NCBI GenBank assembly: GCA_947561395.2
Contig: OX387190.1
Span: 41,528,392-41,592,391 of the forward strand
Length of the DNA: 64,000 nucleotides
Source: Buxus sempervirens
Lineage: Eukaryota; Streptophyta; Magnoliopsida; Buxales; Buxaceae
Reading direction: 5' to 3'
The position numbers and the translations under genes were made by a program. The notes under the pieces were generated by a model. That model ran no database searches. It saw nothing but the letters and a program-made list of their open reading frames with translations, and was not told the DNA's origin. Of this stretch, positions 44,261 to 54,560 are shown in pieces. How positions within the stretch are numbered: the first letter of the stretch is position 1; the number at the start of each line of letters is the position of its first letter.

Positions 44261-45242
44261 ATGAATACAAGCAATTCTTTGTCCGATCAAGAACAGCATC
44301 AACTCATCGAGAAACTTGAGGTATTCAAGATTCAAGGAAGAGATAAGCGTGGGAGAAAGATCCTCCGCATTATAGGAAAGCGTTTTCCTGGTAAGCTATA
44401 TATTATCAGAATTGCGGATCCAATTTTGTTATTTTGCATTGATATCCCATGGGGTCCCCGACGACTGCTGTTATCGTCTTTTCTTATTTTGCTTGATAGA
44501 TCTCGGTTGAATCATCAGCGGGTTCTGTTGTTTTTCTTGAAAATTTATCAGATCTTTTTTGTTTCTTGGCTTTTTTCTTCTTTATCATCAGCTCGCCTTC
44601 TGAGTATTGAGGTTCTGAAGAAATACTTGGAGGAGAAGGTTTTCCCTCTATTAGGGGAAGGGCCATTCTCCGTGGTTTACGTGCACACCAACGCCCAAAG
44701 AAGCGAAAACTTTCCTGGAATCTCAGCCCTACGATCGATCTACGAGGCGCTTCAGATCAACGTGAAAGAAAATCTCGAGGCAGTCTATTTTATTCACCCA
44801 AGCCTACAAGCCAGAATTTTCCTTGCTACCTTTGGCCGTTTCCTCTTCAGCGGCGGGTAAAGATTCGTTCTCCGTTCGTCTGCCATCAAATCGTGATTCA
44901 ATTAGAATCTTTCGATTCCTTTCTCCCTTTTTTTGTTTTTGAAAATTTTTAAATTCGAATCGGAAGACGAAATCCCGCTGCGGATGTTAGTGACGGCGGT
45001 TTTCAAATGGTTTTGGCAGGTTATATGATAAGCTGATATACGTGACCAGGCTAGAATTCCTGTGGGAGCACGTTAGGAGAAAGGAGGTGGAGATCCCGGA
45101 CTTCGTCTGCGATCACGATGAGGAGTTGGAGTACCGTCCGATGACGGATTACGGATTGGAGAGCGATCACCCAAGAGTGTACAGTTTCCCGGCGGCGGTC
45201 GACTCCCCGGTGTGCATGTACTCGATGAGGGGTATCTCGTAG
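44261..45242 (+). CDS. Small CRAL-TRIO (Sec14-like, PF13716 type) protein
   Basis: Exons 44261-44390, 44592-44856 and 45020-45242 join at GT/AG sites to give 205 residues. The protein starts with a short helix (DQEQHQLIEKLEVFKIQGRD), then RGRKILRIIGKRFP and a compact CRAL_TRIO_2 fold. Key text: FSVVYVHTNAQRSENFPG, LRSIYEALQINVKENLEAVYFIHPSLQARIFL split by the usual turn, and LYDKLIYVTRLEFLWEHV. It resembles Arabidopsis At4g35750 and the C-terminal half of GDAP2-like macro/CRAL-TRIO proteins; no macro domain is present. A lipid-binding or transfer role is inferred from the fold only. The first intron also stays open, so the true splice is inferred from family resemblance. Confidence 0.83.
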
Positions 45243-47508
45243 TGAAATATGATGATGGGTTCGTGGTCTAAAGCGAGAAAGTTTCGATTAAAACCATGTT
45301 GAAGTAGGACAGGTGGGTTAATAGATAAGATTGCCCTTTTCGGTTGAAAGTGTGTTTCAGGAATTTTGTGCATATATATATACTGTAAATTAAATAGTTT
45401 GTAAATAGAATGGGGGTTAGTTCTCATTGAGCTTTTAAATTGAAGTGAGAAGTTGCCGTCCATTGTCGTCGGAAAAAGTAAAGGGTTTGTTTTTCCGGTG
45501 AGAGGTATAGAACTTCTGTGTCTGATGAGACTTAAATTCTAGAGACTCGCAGTCGGGGCGGAGAGAGTGGGTCCCGGAGTAGAAAAGGATGGGGCAGATG
45601 ACCATGACATGTAGCAAAATAAGCAACAACGTCGACCCCACGGTGAAGGGAAACATTATCTGGTCTACAGGCTATATGGGCTGGGTCAACGTGCTTCTGA
45701 CAGAAAACGTGATCACATCCTAGCCATGCTTCTTTTATGGGCCGGGCCAATGTGCTTCGTCGAGTTTCCTGATTAAGGATATATCATTATATATTACCAA
45801 AAAATAAAAAAAAAGGATATATCATTATAGCATTAGCACCAAATCAAGTATTTCTATTGATTTTGAGGCCGATGTCACAAACATTTTTCTTTATCATGTT
45901 TGGGGACTTTTACAGTTTGGGATCGAGTACCCTCTTATCACTGAATGAACAGTGTTCGGTAGGTTTTCAGTGGATGAGAATTCACACACAAGAATCTTGA
46001 CACCAAATTCCACCATACTATCATACAAAAAAAGAAATTCTTTTCATAAGAATTTTAGCATCCAATTTTCACTTTCAAGAAGAATATGACCAAAATCAAA
46101 TGGCTGTAAACTCTTGAAGATCTGATACAAAACCCTGTCTTTTTTTTTTCTTCTTTCCTAGATAATCATTTGCAGGGGAACAAAAGAGTAGCCAGGTTAC
46201 ATACCAAAATTCACAAAAACAAATTATTTTCTTCAATGCAAATCCATAGAGCAAAATCCCCCTTGTCCAAGTTCTAAATAATCCAGAAAGACCATAAGCT
46301 TAGTAATCCCTCACACATGAACAACCAAGACTTACTCCCATTATAATAGAACATGTTCTAATCATCAAGTTAGTATTACTGTTGTTAGTTTAAAGTAAAA
46401 GATTTTGTAGAATTTATCCAATGCAAAAATCAACAACTAATAACATAAGAAAGCCATAACTGGCACATTTCAGGAATTTTAGTTTAATCGTCTCCATCAA
46501 TTTTCTTGATGCATATAACTCTTATGATTAGATTCGTGCACGTATGGTGATCTTGAAGACATACAAGAAATACTTTCTGGCTCTAGTTAGTAAAAATGGT
46601 TTCGTTATTCATGAAATAGCATCCTGCAAACATTATAGTACATCAAACAATATCAACATATTAAATTCGCAAACATCGAGCATGACAAATGGGGAGGAAA
46701 ATATGCATAGATTACAGAAATATTTTTAAAGCAATAAACTAAATGGTTCCTATACACGATCTCATTTGTGCTTTGAATGCATATAACAAGAGAAAAATGA
46801 CAATTGCCCAATTATTATTTAACGAAGAAAGCAATAATTTTTACTACCGAACTCATATCTGAGGATAATAAGAAACATGCAATTGATTTTAACACCCAGC
46901 ACTTGCTTTCATATGTTCTTTATATTAAAGGAAATATTTAAGTTGGGTTTAGATTTATGTTTGTGCTTCTCAAGTTAATACCTAATGGGCATATGCCAAT
47001 TCCTGACCCGATCTACTGCCAACTCAATCCATGTCTTACACTAAACCAAGACTATCCAACTTTCCCCACAATGGAAGCTGGGTTTTGTTCCCTTGCAAGT
47101 GAATTCAATGATAAACTTGCCAGACTTCCTGTCAACCATAACCAGATATCCATATGAAGAACCAGAGCATATCCTCTTATGATATTTAAACAAGTTTATG
47201 GACAAACCGATTCTCAGGACTAGACAAACAATGGAAATTCTGCATGTCTCTAGAAAATATTAGTGAAGAACGTGGTTCCAAAGTACAGGGGTCTAGGAGA
47301 TTGGGATAACCTGCTGGAAAATGATGTCAGAGATTAGCCTAAAATCTTAAAACCAGCAATAATCTCCAGGGGATTTCTTGGAAGTTCAATCAATCCACAG
47401 TAATGTTCATATGATGACTCAACAATTTCATTGGCCAAAAGGCCCAAAACTACACGCAAATCATGGTAAAAAGTCGAGTTTTGTGCTAAAGATTTAGTTT
47501 TATTCTAT
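45243..47508. other. Intergenic, AT-rich
   Basis: 3' flank of the CRAL-TRIO gene, then about 2 kb without a recognisable gene. A micro-insertion lies at 45775-45829. Confidence 0.5.
45775..45829. mobile_element. Micro-insertion with 17-base target duplication
   Basis: AAGGATATATCATTATA occurs perfectly at 45775-45791 and 45813-45829 around a 21-base core: TATTACC, then A-rich sequence broken by one T. Confidence 0.8.
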
Positions 47509-47830
47509 TTTATAGGGAAAATTTTTGCCAAAGATACTCAAACTCTTCCTCTTTATGTCCTCAAATATAGGGCCCGCCTTCATAGAGCATTTTTTTTCCA
47601 CTTTCCATGTAGTACTTGTTGATCTAACCATTTGGCTTCTCATCCTCGTCATATCCTCAAATATGGCAGCTATAGTTTTCTATTCTATTTTTATAGGGAA
47701 AATTTTGCCAAAGATACTAACCCTCTTATATACTGCTTTCATAGAATCTTTTCTCTGTCCAAGAGCTACTTGTTCTAACCATTTGGCTTCTCATCATCTT
47801 CATATCCTTGAAGATGGCACCTACGGACTT
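47509..47830. repeat. Two-copy tandem duplication, unit ~170 bases
   Basis: TTCTATTTTATAGGGAAAAT to CTCATCCTCGTCATATCC (about 47506-47655) recurs diverged at about 47679-47810, including GCCAAAGATACT and CTAACCATTTGGCTTCTCAT. No coding sense seen. Confidence 0.75.
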
Positions 47831-49316
47831 ACCTCCATACTGAGTTTTCTCTATCTATCAACTACTTGTCAATCTAACCACTTTGACTTTGCTTGCTTAT
47901 CTATCTAAATGTAGCTCTTTCGTCGGATGTGTGGGGTCATGAGTTTGATTTGTTCTCTGGAGAAAGAAAAAACATGCAGGAGAGATAAAGCTACACTAAT
48001 GCAATAATCAAAGCTTATAAGATCTTGAACAGGAAAGCTGCATCCAGATAGAGGTGTTTGACAGACTAACAGGAACAACTGGATTTTAAAACCTGAAATC
48101 GTCCAACTGCAAATAAAACCTAAAAACAATCCTATATTCATGATTGATTATGAAATACATAACAGTAAGCATACTAGCCATCCAAATCTTGACTTAGAAT
48201 GCCAGTCACTAAATGTGCCTTCATTTTCTATCAGGAAACTCCTAAGGAAGAAGTTAACAAGCAGAGATATTGCCAATGCTTTTTTCCCTCCTCCCATTCT
48301 TAAAACATTAGACAGAAACAGCATGACCTAAGATGCAAGAAACCATGAAATACTAGAAACTCAATCATAGTCTAGTAATGATATGGCTAAATACAAAGGT
48401 CTACGTAGCTAAAATTAAAGGAAGTTCTGTAAGTGAAAAAACTGAATGGTAGCACCAAGATATATTATCATAAGAATTTTGGTTTTCCTAGAACAAGCTG
48501 ATGGTGGTAAAACAGATGACATCAAAGGGGTCAGGTGATTCCCAGGCCTGAATTTCCCAGTGCACAACCAATTCTGTCTTGACTTGATTTCTATGTCATC
48601 CAGTTACCATGAATTTGTGCCAACGAGAAGTTTTTTTCTCTTCAAAACAGCAAAAGCTAGAGATACCCATTATATATGCTATCATAGTAATGCAACATAG
48701 GAGATTGGATAAACTCTTGTGGAACTATATTTATGGCTCTTCATATGAGAAAAATCAATTTCAAATGATAATTCATAGAAGGTAAAACTTTATTAATGAA
48801 CTAAGAAGATTTTGCTTTTCAACTAAAGGTTACTGGTACCAAAACTTTTTATTCTAAAGCAATGTGTTCATATTGAATACATGTATCTGCAATATCATGA
48901 CAATGGGAGAAAAAAACACACATAAAGGTATCCGAAGCAACTTTTTTATTTTGAAACATCACTACATAAAATGACAAAGACTTTGCATAGTGCCCTCAAT
49001 CCTTGAAAGTAAGTCATTGCACATTACAATTCTCTCTATCTTGACTTTCTGAGTCCTTTAACTCTAGGACTTCGGCCAAAAGTACATCATATGCCTCTTG
49101 GAGTACAGTGTATCAGAGTGCCCTCAGGATCGTGGGGTTCACATATATTACATTGTAATTTAGAGTTGCAAATCTCTACTATCTTTATCAGGGTGGGAAA
49201 AGAAAAAAAGATAGCATCAATGATATGATATCAAGCATAAATGCTATGATATCACAATGAACACACATTCAGATGCACATGTGACTCAAATGTGTAATTA
49301 GTTTCAAGATTCCAAC
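47831..49316. other. Intergenic, 3' side of the F-box gene
   Basis: AT-rich with no gene recognised. The part close to 49316 should hold the F-box gene 3' UTR. Confidence 0.45.
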
Positions 49317-50480
49317 CTAACATGGATTGGGTGTAACCCAAATGGGAATTAACCGGGAATTGCGTGGACAACACGGTAACGGCTCAATGCTACCATCTTC
49401 CAAGTTAAAAACACCCAAATCATAATCCCAGCGTACTCCATCATAATTAGACTCAGAATAATCATCTGTAAAATAGATGCGGTTACCTTTGCATGTGGGG
49501 AAATCAAAAGCCGGCAACGAGAGAGATGAATTCTCACCCAAAAACAACATAAAGTCTCCCAAGCTTTTCACATTCACCCATTTTGACCCACATGAATCTA
49601 ACTTTGATACTTCAAATCGGTTCGTTTTATAAACTATATCAGGCGCAACATCAAATTCAAGGTCCAAATATCTTGTAACCAGCAAAAGTTCTTCAAATAA
49701 GCTCACCAGGTACCGCATATCCCCGCCAGACTCTGCTGCTGTTTCAATTATCGTCACCATTGGACAAGGAGCTCGAACATCACAAACTGCAACATTTCCA
49801 CGTTTATTCACTGCATAGAACAATCCATTGGTAAATATAACGTCCTCACTGTAAGATTGAGCATCTTCTATAAACTTCCAGGCTTCGTCCCCTTTCTCAC
49901 AGAATGCTATATCCCCTGTTTCATTTAGTATGGCCAAAGCAATGAAATCACCGTCAGCGGATGGATTCGATGATAGGATAACTTTCCTTATAAACAAGTC
50001 GCGCATTTCTTTCAAATTACGGGTGTAGCAATCACCAGATGATGTCTGGAGAAGGTACTCTTTGCCCACCTGAAAAATATCGAAAGCCGATACATTCGGA
50101 AACTTTGTTAACGGAGGAAGAACGATCTGTGCTCTTGTGAGGGGATTGAAGAGACGGATTTCTGGGCTCTCATCGACGATGACCAGCCAACCTTGGGAAG
50201 AACCACAACATCGTTTCCGGTAAGAAGCCTCTGGTACATCTAGGTAGCGAATCTTGTTATCTGGAAGGCTGTAGAAACCACGTTTGGTTTTGCCTTTTCG
50301 GTGGGTAACAGGGAGCATGAGCCATGGAACTTGGCAGGGCAAATGGTGAGGTTTCTTTGGTACAGCAGATCTCCAATTCTGACAGACGAAGCGGAATCGC
50401 AGAAAGTCGATATAGAGGTTGAATCTTCTGGCAATCATCTCTAATAAATCGGGAGGAAGGCTGGACCAGTCAACGGCCAT
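49317..50480 (-). CDS. F-box protein with DUF295 (KIB-type) propeller
   Basis: Intronless, 387 residues, starting at MAVDWSSLPPDLL. An ATG at 50480 is preferred over upstream non-ATG codons in the same frame. The F-box covers about residues 5-45 (LPPDLLEMIARRFNLYIDFLRFRFVCQNWRSAV, shown here in part by its start and end words). The rest is the DUF295 domain: GSSQGWLVIVDE, IRLFNPLTRAQIVLPP, VILSSNPSADGDFIALAI, SLGDFMLFLGENSSLSLPA, NRIYFTDD, LGVFNLEDGSIEPLP. Such proteins are substrate receptors of SCF ubiquitin ligases through SKP1/ASK binding; the substrate is unknown. It forms a divergent pair with the gene at 51065 and is related to the one at 62625. Confidence 0.9.
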   Translation of the reverse strand: MAVDWSSLPPDLLEMIARRFNLYIDFLRFRFVCQNWRSAVPKKPHHLPCQVPWLMLPVTHRKGKTKRGFYSLPDNKIRYLDVPEASYRKRCCGSSQGWLVIVDESPEIRLFNPLTRAQIVLPPLTKFPNVSAFDIFQVGKEYLLQTSSGDCYTRNLKEMRDLFIRKVILSSNPSADGDFIALAILNETGDIAFCEKGDEAWKFIEDAQSYSEDVIFTNGLFYAVNKRGNVAVCDVRAPCPMVTIIETAAESGGDMRYLVSLFEELLLVTRYLDLEFDVAPDIVYKTNRFEVSKLDSCGSKWVNVKSLGDFMLFLGENSSLSLPAFDFPTCKGNRIYFTDDYSESNYDGVRWDYDLGVFNLEDGSIEPLPCCPRNSRLIPIWVTPNPC

Positions 50481-50576
50481 GGCAGTCTGGCTAGGGTTTG
50501 CTTTCTCCGATGATCTTTGTCGTAAAAAAAACAGAAAAGAAAAGAAAATCTGACCTCTCACTGTTGTCTCCTGAAT

Positions 50577-50621
50577 GTTCTTAGGCCCTTTCTTTTTTTT
50601 TTGGGTAAAAGTTCTTAGGCC
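50577..50621. mobile_element. Micro-insertion with 11-base target duplication
   Basis: GTTCTTAGGCC occurs at 50577-50587 and 50611-50621 around a 23-base core: CTTTC, a run of T, then GGGTAAAA. It lies about 100 bases upstream of the F-box start codon, within a likely 5' UTR or promoter. Confidence 0.8.
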
Positions 50622-51064
50622 GTTTCAGGTTGGTAGGCCTTGACTCAAGGTCGTTAATAACCGGTTCAGAACTCAGAAGTACTCAGTCAAAAGGGAGCGT
50701 GGGCGTCTAGTTATTTTGTGGGTTGGCCCGAGGCAAAACCATAAAAGCTGTCAAGAGGAATTATCTACTGCGTCGTAGGTATGCGAATTCGTAGGCAGTT
50801 TATTATTATTACTGTAGTTTGAAAATAATAATAATAATAAAAAATTCAAACAGTCGATCGATATCGCTTTGGGTTTGGGCCCTCACTATTTAACCCGATC
50901 CTTTTTCCGCAAGTGGGTCTTGTAAATGTTTTTCGCTTTTGTTTCTTCTCGGTGATTGCTAGGCTCAGCGAACAAATGCGTGATTTTGGTGGAGAGATCT
51001 GCGTGTCTCAAGACTCAGCTTTGCTAGTACCTCAGGACATCTCTTCTTTCTCCTTCCTTTTGCA
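50622..51064. promoter_or_regulatory. Divergent promoter region between two F-box genes
   Basis: 585 bases separate the two start codons. CTATTTAACC (about 50885-50894) is a possible TATA box for the + gene. An ATAATA-type run lies near 50824-50840. No other element seen. Confidence 0.4.
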
Positions 51065-52264
51065 ATGTCCGATTGGTCCCAACTTCCGACGGACTTGTTG
51101 GAACGAATCTCAGATCGATTAAATACGGACTTCGATATCCTCCGATTTCGTTCTGTCTGCAGTTCGTGGAGATCATCTGTTCCGTTGAAACATCATCGCC
51201 TTCCTGGTCGTTTCCCTATTCTCCCCAACGATGGGATCTCGGAGACCACATGGGGCTTTTATCTCTCGAAACGCACGATCTTCCGTCTGGGATTACCGGT
51301 GATTCTTCGTGGAAATGACCCCGGAACATCATCAGAGGGCTGGCTAATTAAGGTGGAAGAAGATATTCCAGAAACGATGCATCTCTTAAATCCGCTCTCC
51401 AAAACTCCAATCAAACCGTTACCTGAATCATTTCCGAAGGTCTTGGACATATCAGATTTTCAGATCTCTGAGTTAGGTCAGGAATATGTTCTTCAATATA
51501 TCAACTACCGCCCGTTTGCTAATTCCGTAAGGGACACGGAAAACTTGTATATGGAGAAAGTCGTGTTCTCTAGGAATAACCTGGAATTTGATGAATATTT
51601 AGTCTTGACCATCCATGTTTCTGGTAAATTGGCGATGTTTAGATCGGGGGATAAGAGATGGACGATAATAGAAGATTTACCCTCACCATATGACGATGTA
51701 ATCCGTTTCAAGGAGAAGTTCTATGCCGTTGATAGTACCGGAAGAACTGTTGTTGTTGATCCTTCTCCAACGGTGACGGAGATTGCATCTTCTGTCTTTG
51801 GCGGTGACAAGAAGTGTTTGGTGGAATCTGATGGGGAGCTTTTGTTGGTTGATATGTACCTGAGCACTGGCCCGGATGATGATCCCAATTATGGCGAAGG
51901 TGATGAGTTTTTTGAACATATCGATTCTTATGTCATCGAGAGAACGGTTTGGTTTAAAGTTTTTAAGTTAGACCAAAGCAAACAGAAGTGGGCCGAGGTG
52001 AAAAGCTTGGGGGATCGTGTGTTGTTTTTGGGTGATAATAGCTCGTTTTCTGCTTCATCTTGTGACTTTTCGGGATGTAAAAGGAATTGCATCTATTATA
52101 CAGATAGTTTCTTCCATTCCAACCCGCAAGAGGATGACGGGTTCAAGCATAATGATATAGGTGTGTTTGACCTGGAGACCGGTAATATTGGACCATTGGC
52201 TTCCTATCCAGGCCATTCCAAATTGTTCTGGCCGCCACCTGCTTGGTTACATCGCCAGTTCTAA
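51065..52264 (+). CDS. F-box protein with DUF295 (KIB-type) propeller
   Basis: Intronless, 399 residues. The F-box is at the N terminus (WSQLPTDLLERISDRL, FRSVCSSWRSSVP). DUF295 follows: SSEGWLIKVEE, MHLLNPLSKTPIKPLP, MEKVVFSRN, WTIIEDLPSPYDDVI, KSLGDRVLFLGDNSSFSAS, NCIYYTDS, IGVFDLETGNIGPL. Acidic inserts (GPDDDPNYGEGDEFFEH) distinguish it from its neighbours. Predicted SCF substrate receptor with unknown target. A second frame in the same place is a shadow. The divergent arrangement with 49317-50480 and similar length suggest local duplication of an old F-box gene followed by strong divergence. Confidence 0.9.
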   Translation: MSDWSQLPTDLLERISDRLNTDFDILRFRSVCSSWRSSVPLKHHRLPGRFPILPNDGISETTWGFYLSKRTIFRLGLPVILRGNDPGTSSEGWLIKVEEDIPETMHLLNPLSKTPIKPLPESFPKVLDISDFQISELGQEYVLQYINYRPFANSVRDTENLYMEKVVFSRNNLEFDEYLVLTIHVSGKLAMFRSGDKRWTIIEDLPSPYDDVIRFKEKFYAVDSTGRTVVVDPSPTVTEIASSVFGGDKKCLVESDGELLLVDMYLSTGPDDDPNYGEGDEFFEHIDSYVIERTVWFKVFKLDQSKQKWAEVKSLGDRVLFLGDNSSFSASSCDFSGCKRNCIYYTDSFFHSNPQEDDGFKHNDIGVFDLETGNIGPLASYPGHSKLFWPPPAWLHRQF

Positions 52265-53324
52265 AAGTAAGTGTAATTTCTCTAATAATGTTCGTTCATT
52301 TGGTCTTACTTTAACTCACAGTTTTTGTACTTATTTTGGATGGAAGAAAATTTGCCATCTTGTCATTTACAGCTTTTGAAAAGCTAATAATGTAATCCAA
52401 GCTCTGCATCTAAATTGCAGATGGTTTGGCATTAAGGGCTATTACAGAATAATAAGTTAACAATGGAATTTTTTCTCAACAATGGTTCATATGTCATAAA
52501 GATTATATGATAAATAACTTCTAAGTGTTTGTGAGAGCTGGAATGACATTGCAAAAGTTAAAATGAGCCGTTGGAAGAAGTAATCTATTGATCTTTTTTG
52601 GATTTGTCTGCTGCGATTTTTTTATGGAAACAACAATTTGTTTTGATTATTTCTAGTGAACCTTGTAAATGAAAGGAAAATTAGAAACTTGACAACACTT
52701 GAGACACTCCTATTTATTTTCATTTCCAATGTCAACTTTCATAGTTGTCTCATAAATCTATTTTATCATTTTGATCTTAACAATGGACCTTCTGTGGATC
52801 CTTTTTGTTGTTGCCTAATAATTGGCTTCATATATCGTATCTGGTCTAATAGCAGTTTTGAAGAAATTTTTCCATTACCATGATTGGAATATGATTATAT
52901 AATCTAGAAGCAGCTCTCTAATTCTATGTAGAGCATCCTTGTCACCTTTTTTTTACAGGTAATTTATCTGAAGCAATGGATGCGATCCATTTTAAGAATC
53001 TTTTGCTTCTTGACTCTTAATATTATTTCACCTTTTGTTGTTGTTGGTGCCATAGCCATACTTCATATATTTAGTTTTAACTCAATTTATTTTAAAACCT
53101 TTTGATTTCAAGTTATTTTCCATAGTTTTAGTTTGCATTTATTTGGTCTGCTAAAGCTATGCCATTTACAAATAACATATACCAAATAGATAGATTAGGA
53201 AGATGAAAGTTATACACATGTAGAAAGACCATCGTTTATCTTTATTATCTGTTTATTTTGGTTCACTCTAGACAATAAATTTTAAAAGAGCCAAAAAGCT
53301 TTGAAATCCGATAGTTCATCCGAT
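52265..53324. other. Intergenic, 3' side of the F-box gene
   Basis: AT-rich with no recognisable gene. The first few hundred bases should hold the 3' UTR. Confidence 0.45.
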
Positions 53325-53379
53325 GTAGGAGATTTTAGAAGCTATCAAATAAAGCTAAAAGCTGTCTTGAAATTCTGTT

Positions 53380-53550
53380 TCTAAATAGTTTCCTATTTCA
53401 ATATTAAGAAAGTTTTTCTATTTCCTGTTTCAGCATTAAGAAGGTTGTTGTAGTTTCAATTTTGATAGTTTCCTATTTTAGTATTAGGATAGTTCCTATT
53501 TCAACATTAAGAGAGTTGCTACAGTTCCCTATTTCAACTTTTGAAAATGT
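53380..53550. repeat. Degenerate minisatellite in the LTR
   Basis: AGTTTCCTATTTCAATATTA and near-copies recur about five times at ~30-50 base spacing. Similar copies lie at 54310-54470 in the other LTR. Confidence 0.6.
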
Positions 53551-54040
53551 CTATTACTTGTTTAAAAAAAGTTTTATAATCTCTACAAAAAGGATAGTTT
53601 TATAATGGAAAACTTACGCAGAATTCACTTGCTCAAAGGAGAGATTCCTTAGTTTTTGCTCAAGGTGAGAAATTAAGAGCTTGGAGGGTGAGACTACTTT
53701 CCTTGGAGCTTTCTTTGAATTTTCTGGTACATTTCCTATGTATACTAGCTTGAGAATTTAATCAAAGAATTCCAAAACTACATCAGTTGGTATTAGAGCC
53801 CTAGTATCAGAAAATGTAACCATGTTTTTCTTAAGGTGAGATGCCTCTTGTCCAGTAATGGTGAGACTCCATTACCTGATAGTGGTGAGACTTAAATTTT
53901 GGTGGAGCTACCTAATGGTATGCAGACCAGCCCAATATTTAATGTGATGGACCTTACACGTTACTATGGAAATAGTGACATTTCAACAAGCACAGTACAG
54001 CTACATGTTTCAGTTGTTCAACAATAGAAGGACGAAGTTG

Positions 54041-54240
54041 AAGATATTTTGGATTTTCAAATAGTTGCCATTTGCAAAGGTGGTTATCAGAAGTTTTTAG
54101 TAAAGTGGAAAGGACGTCTGGTGTCTAATTGTTCCTGGATCACTATAATGGAGTTTCAAAATCAAGCTCCTGATCTTTATGAGCGGGTACATTTCCTTAT
54201 ACTCACCAAAGTTGAGTCTCATGAAGGGAGAGGATATTGA
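54041..54240 (+). pseudogene. Chromodomain remnant
   Basis: ILDFQIVAICKGGYQKFLVK, then WKGRL and a CSWI..MEF motif: the aromatic W, the VKWKG turn and the later W match the chromodomain at the C terminus of Ty3/gypsy integrases. It ends TAT TGA at the start of the 3' LTR. Confidence 0.7.
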
Positions 54241-54560
54241 CGCAGAATATTCTAAAAGCTTCTAAAAAAACCCTACAGGCTGTCTTGATAATGGACGTTT
54301 CTGTTTTTATTAGTTTCTAATTTCAGCATCATAAAGGTTTTTATTTTCAGTTTTCAGGAAGGGTCTATTTTAGCTAAGTTTCCTGTTTCAGTATTTGGAA
54401 AGTTTATATTTCCTGTTTCAACATTAGGAATGTTTTTGTAGTTTTCTTATTTCAACATTAGAAAGTTTTGATCCCTTTAAGGAAGTCTTGTAACCTCTAT
54501 AAAATAGGAACAACTACATAATTGAAGTAGAGAGAATACCCAGAATACCCTGCTACATAA

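Larger units (their letters stand above)
53325..54560 (+). mobile_element. Internally deleted Ty3/gypsy element (chromodomain type)
   Basis: Two similar, diverged AT-rich blocks with TTTCCTATTTCAGCATTA-like words (about 53325-53785 and 54236-54560) act as LTRs. After the first comes TTGGTATTAGAGC (53787-53799), a tRNA-Met-type primer site. Before the second an open stretch encodes a chromodomain (KFLVKWKGR...NCSWI, 54041-54240). All of gag, protease, RT and most of integrase are gone, leaving about 450 internal bases. Confidence 0.7.
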
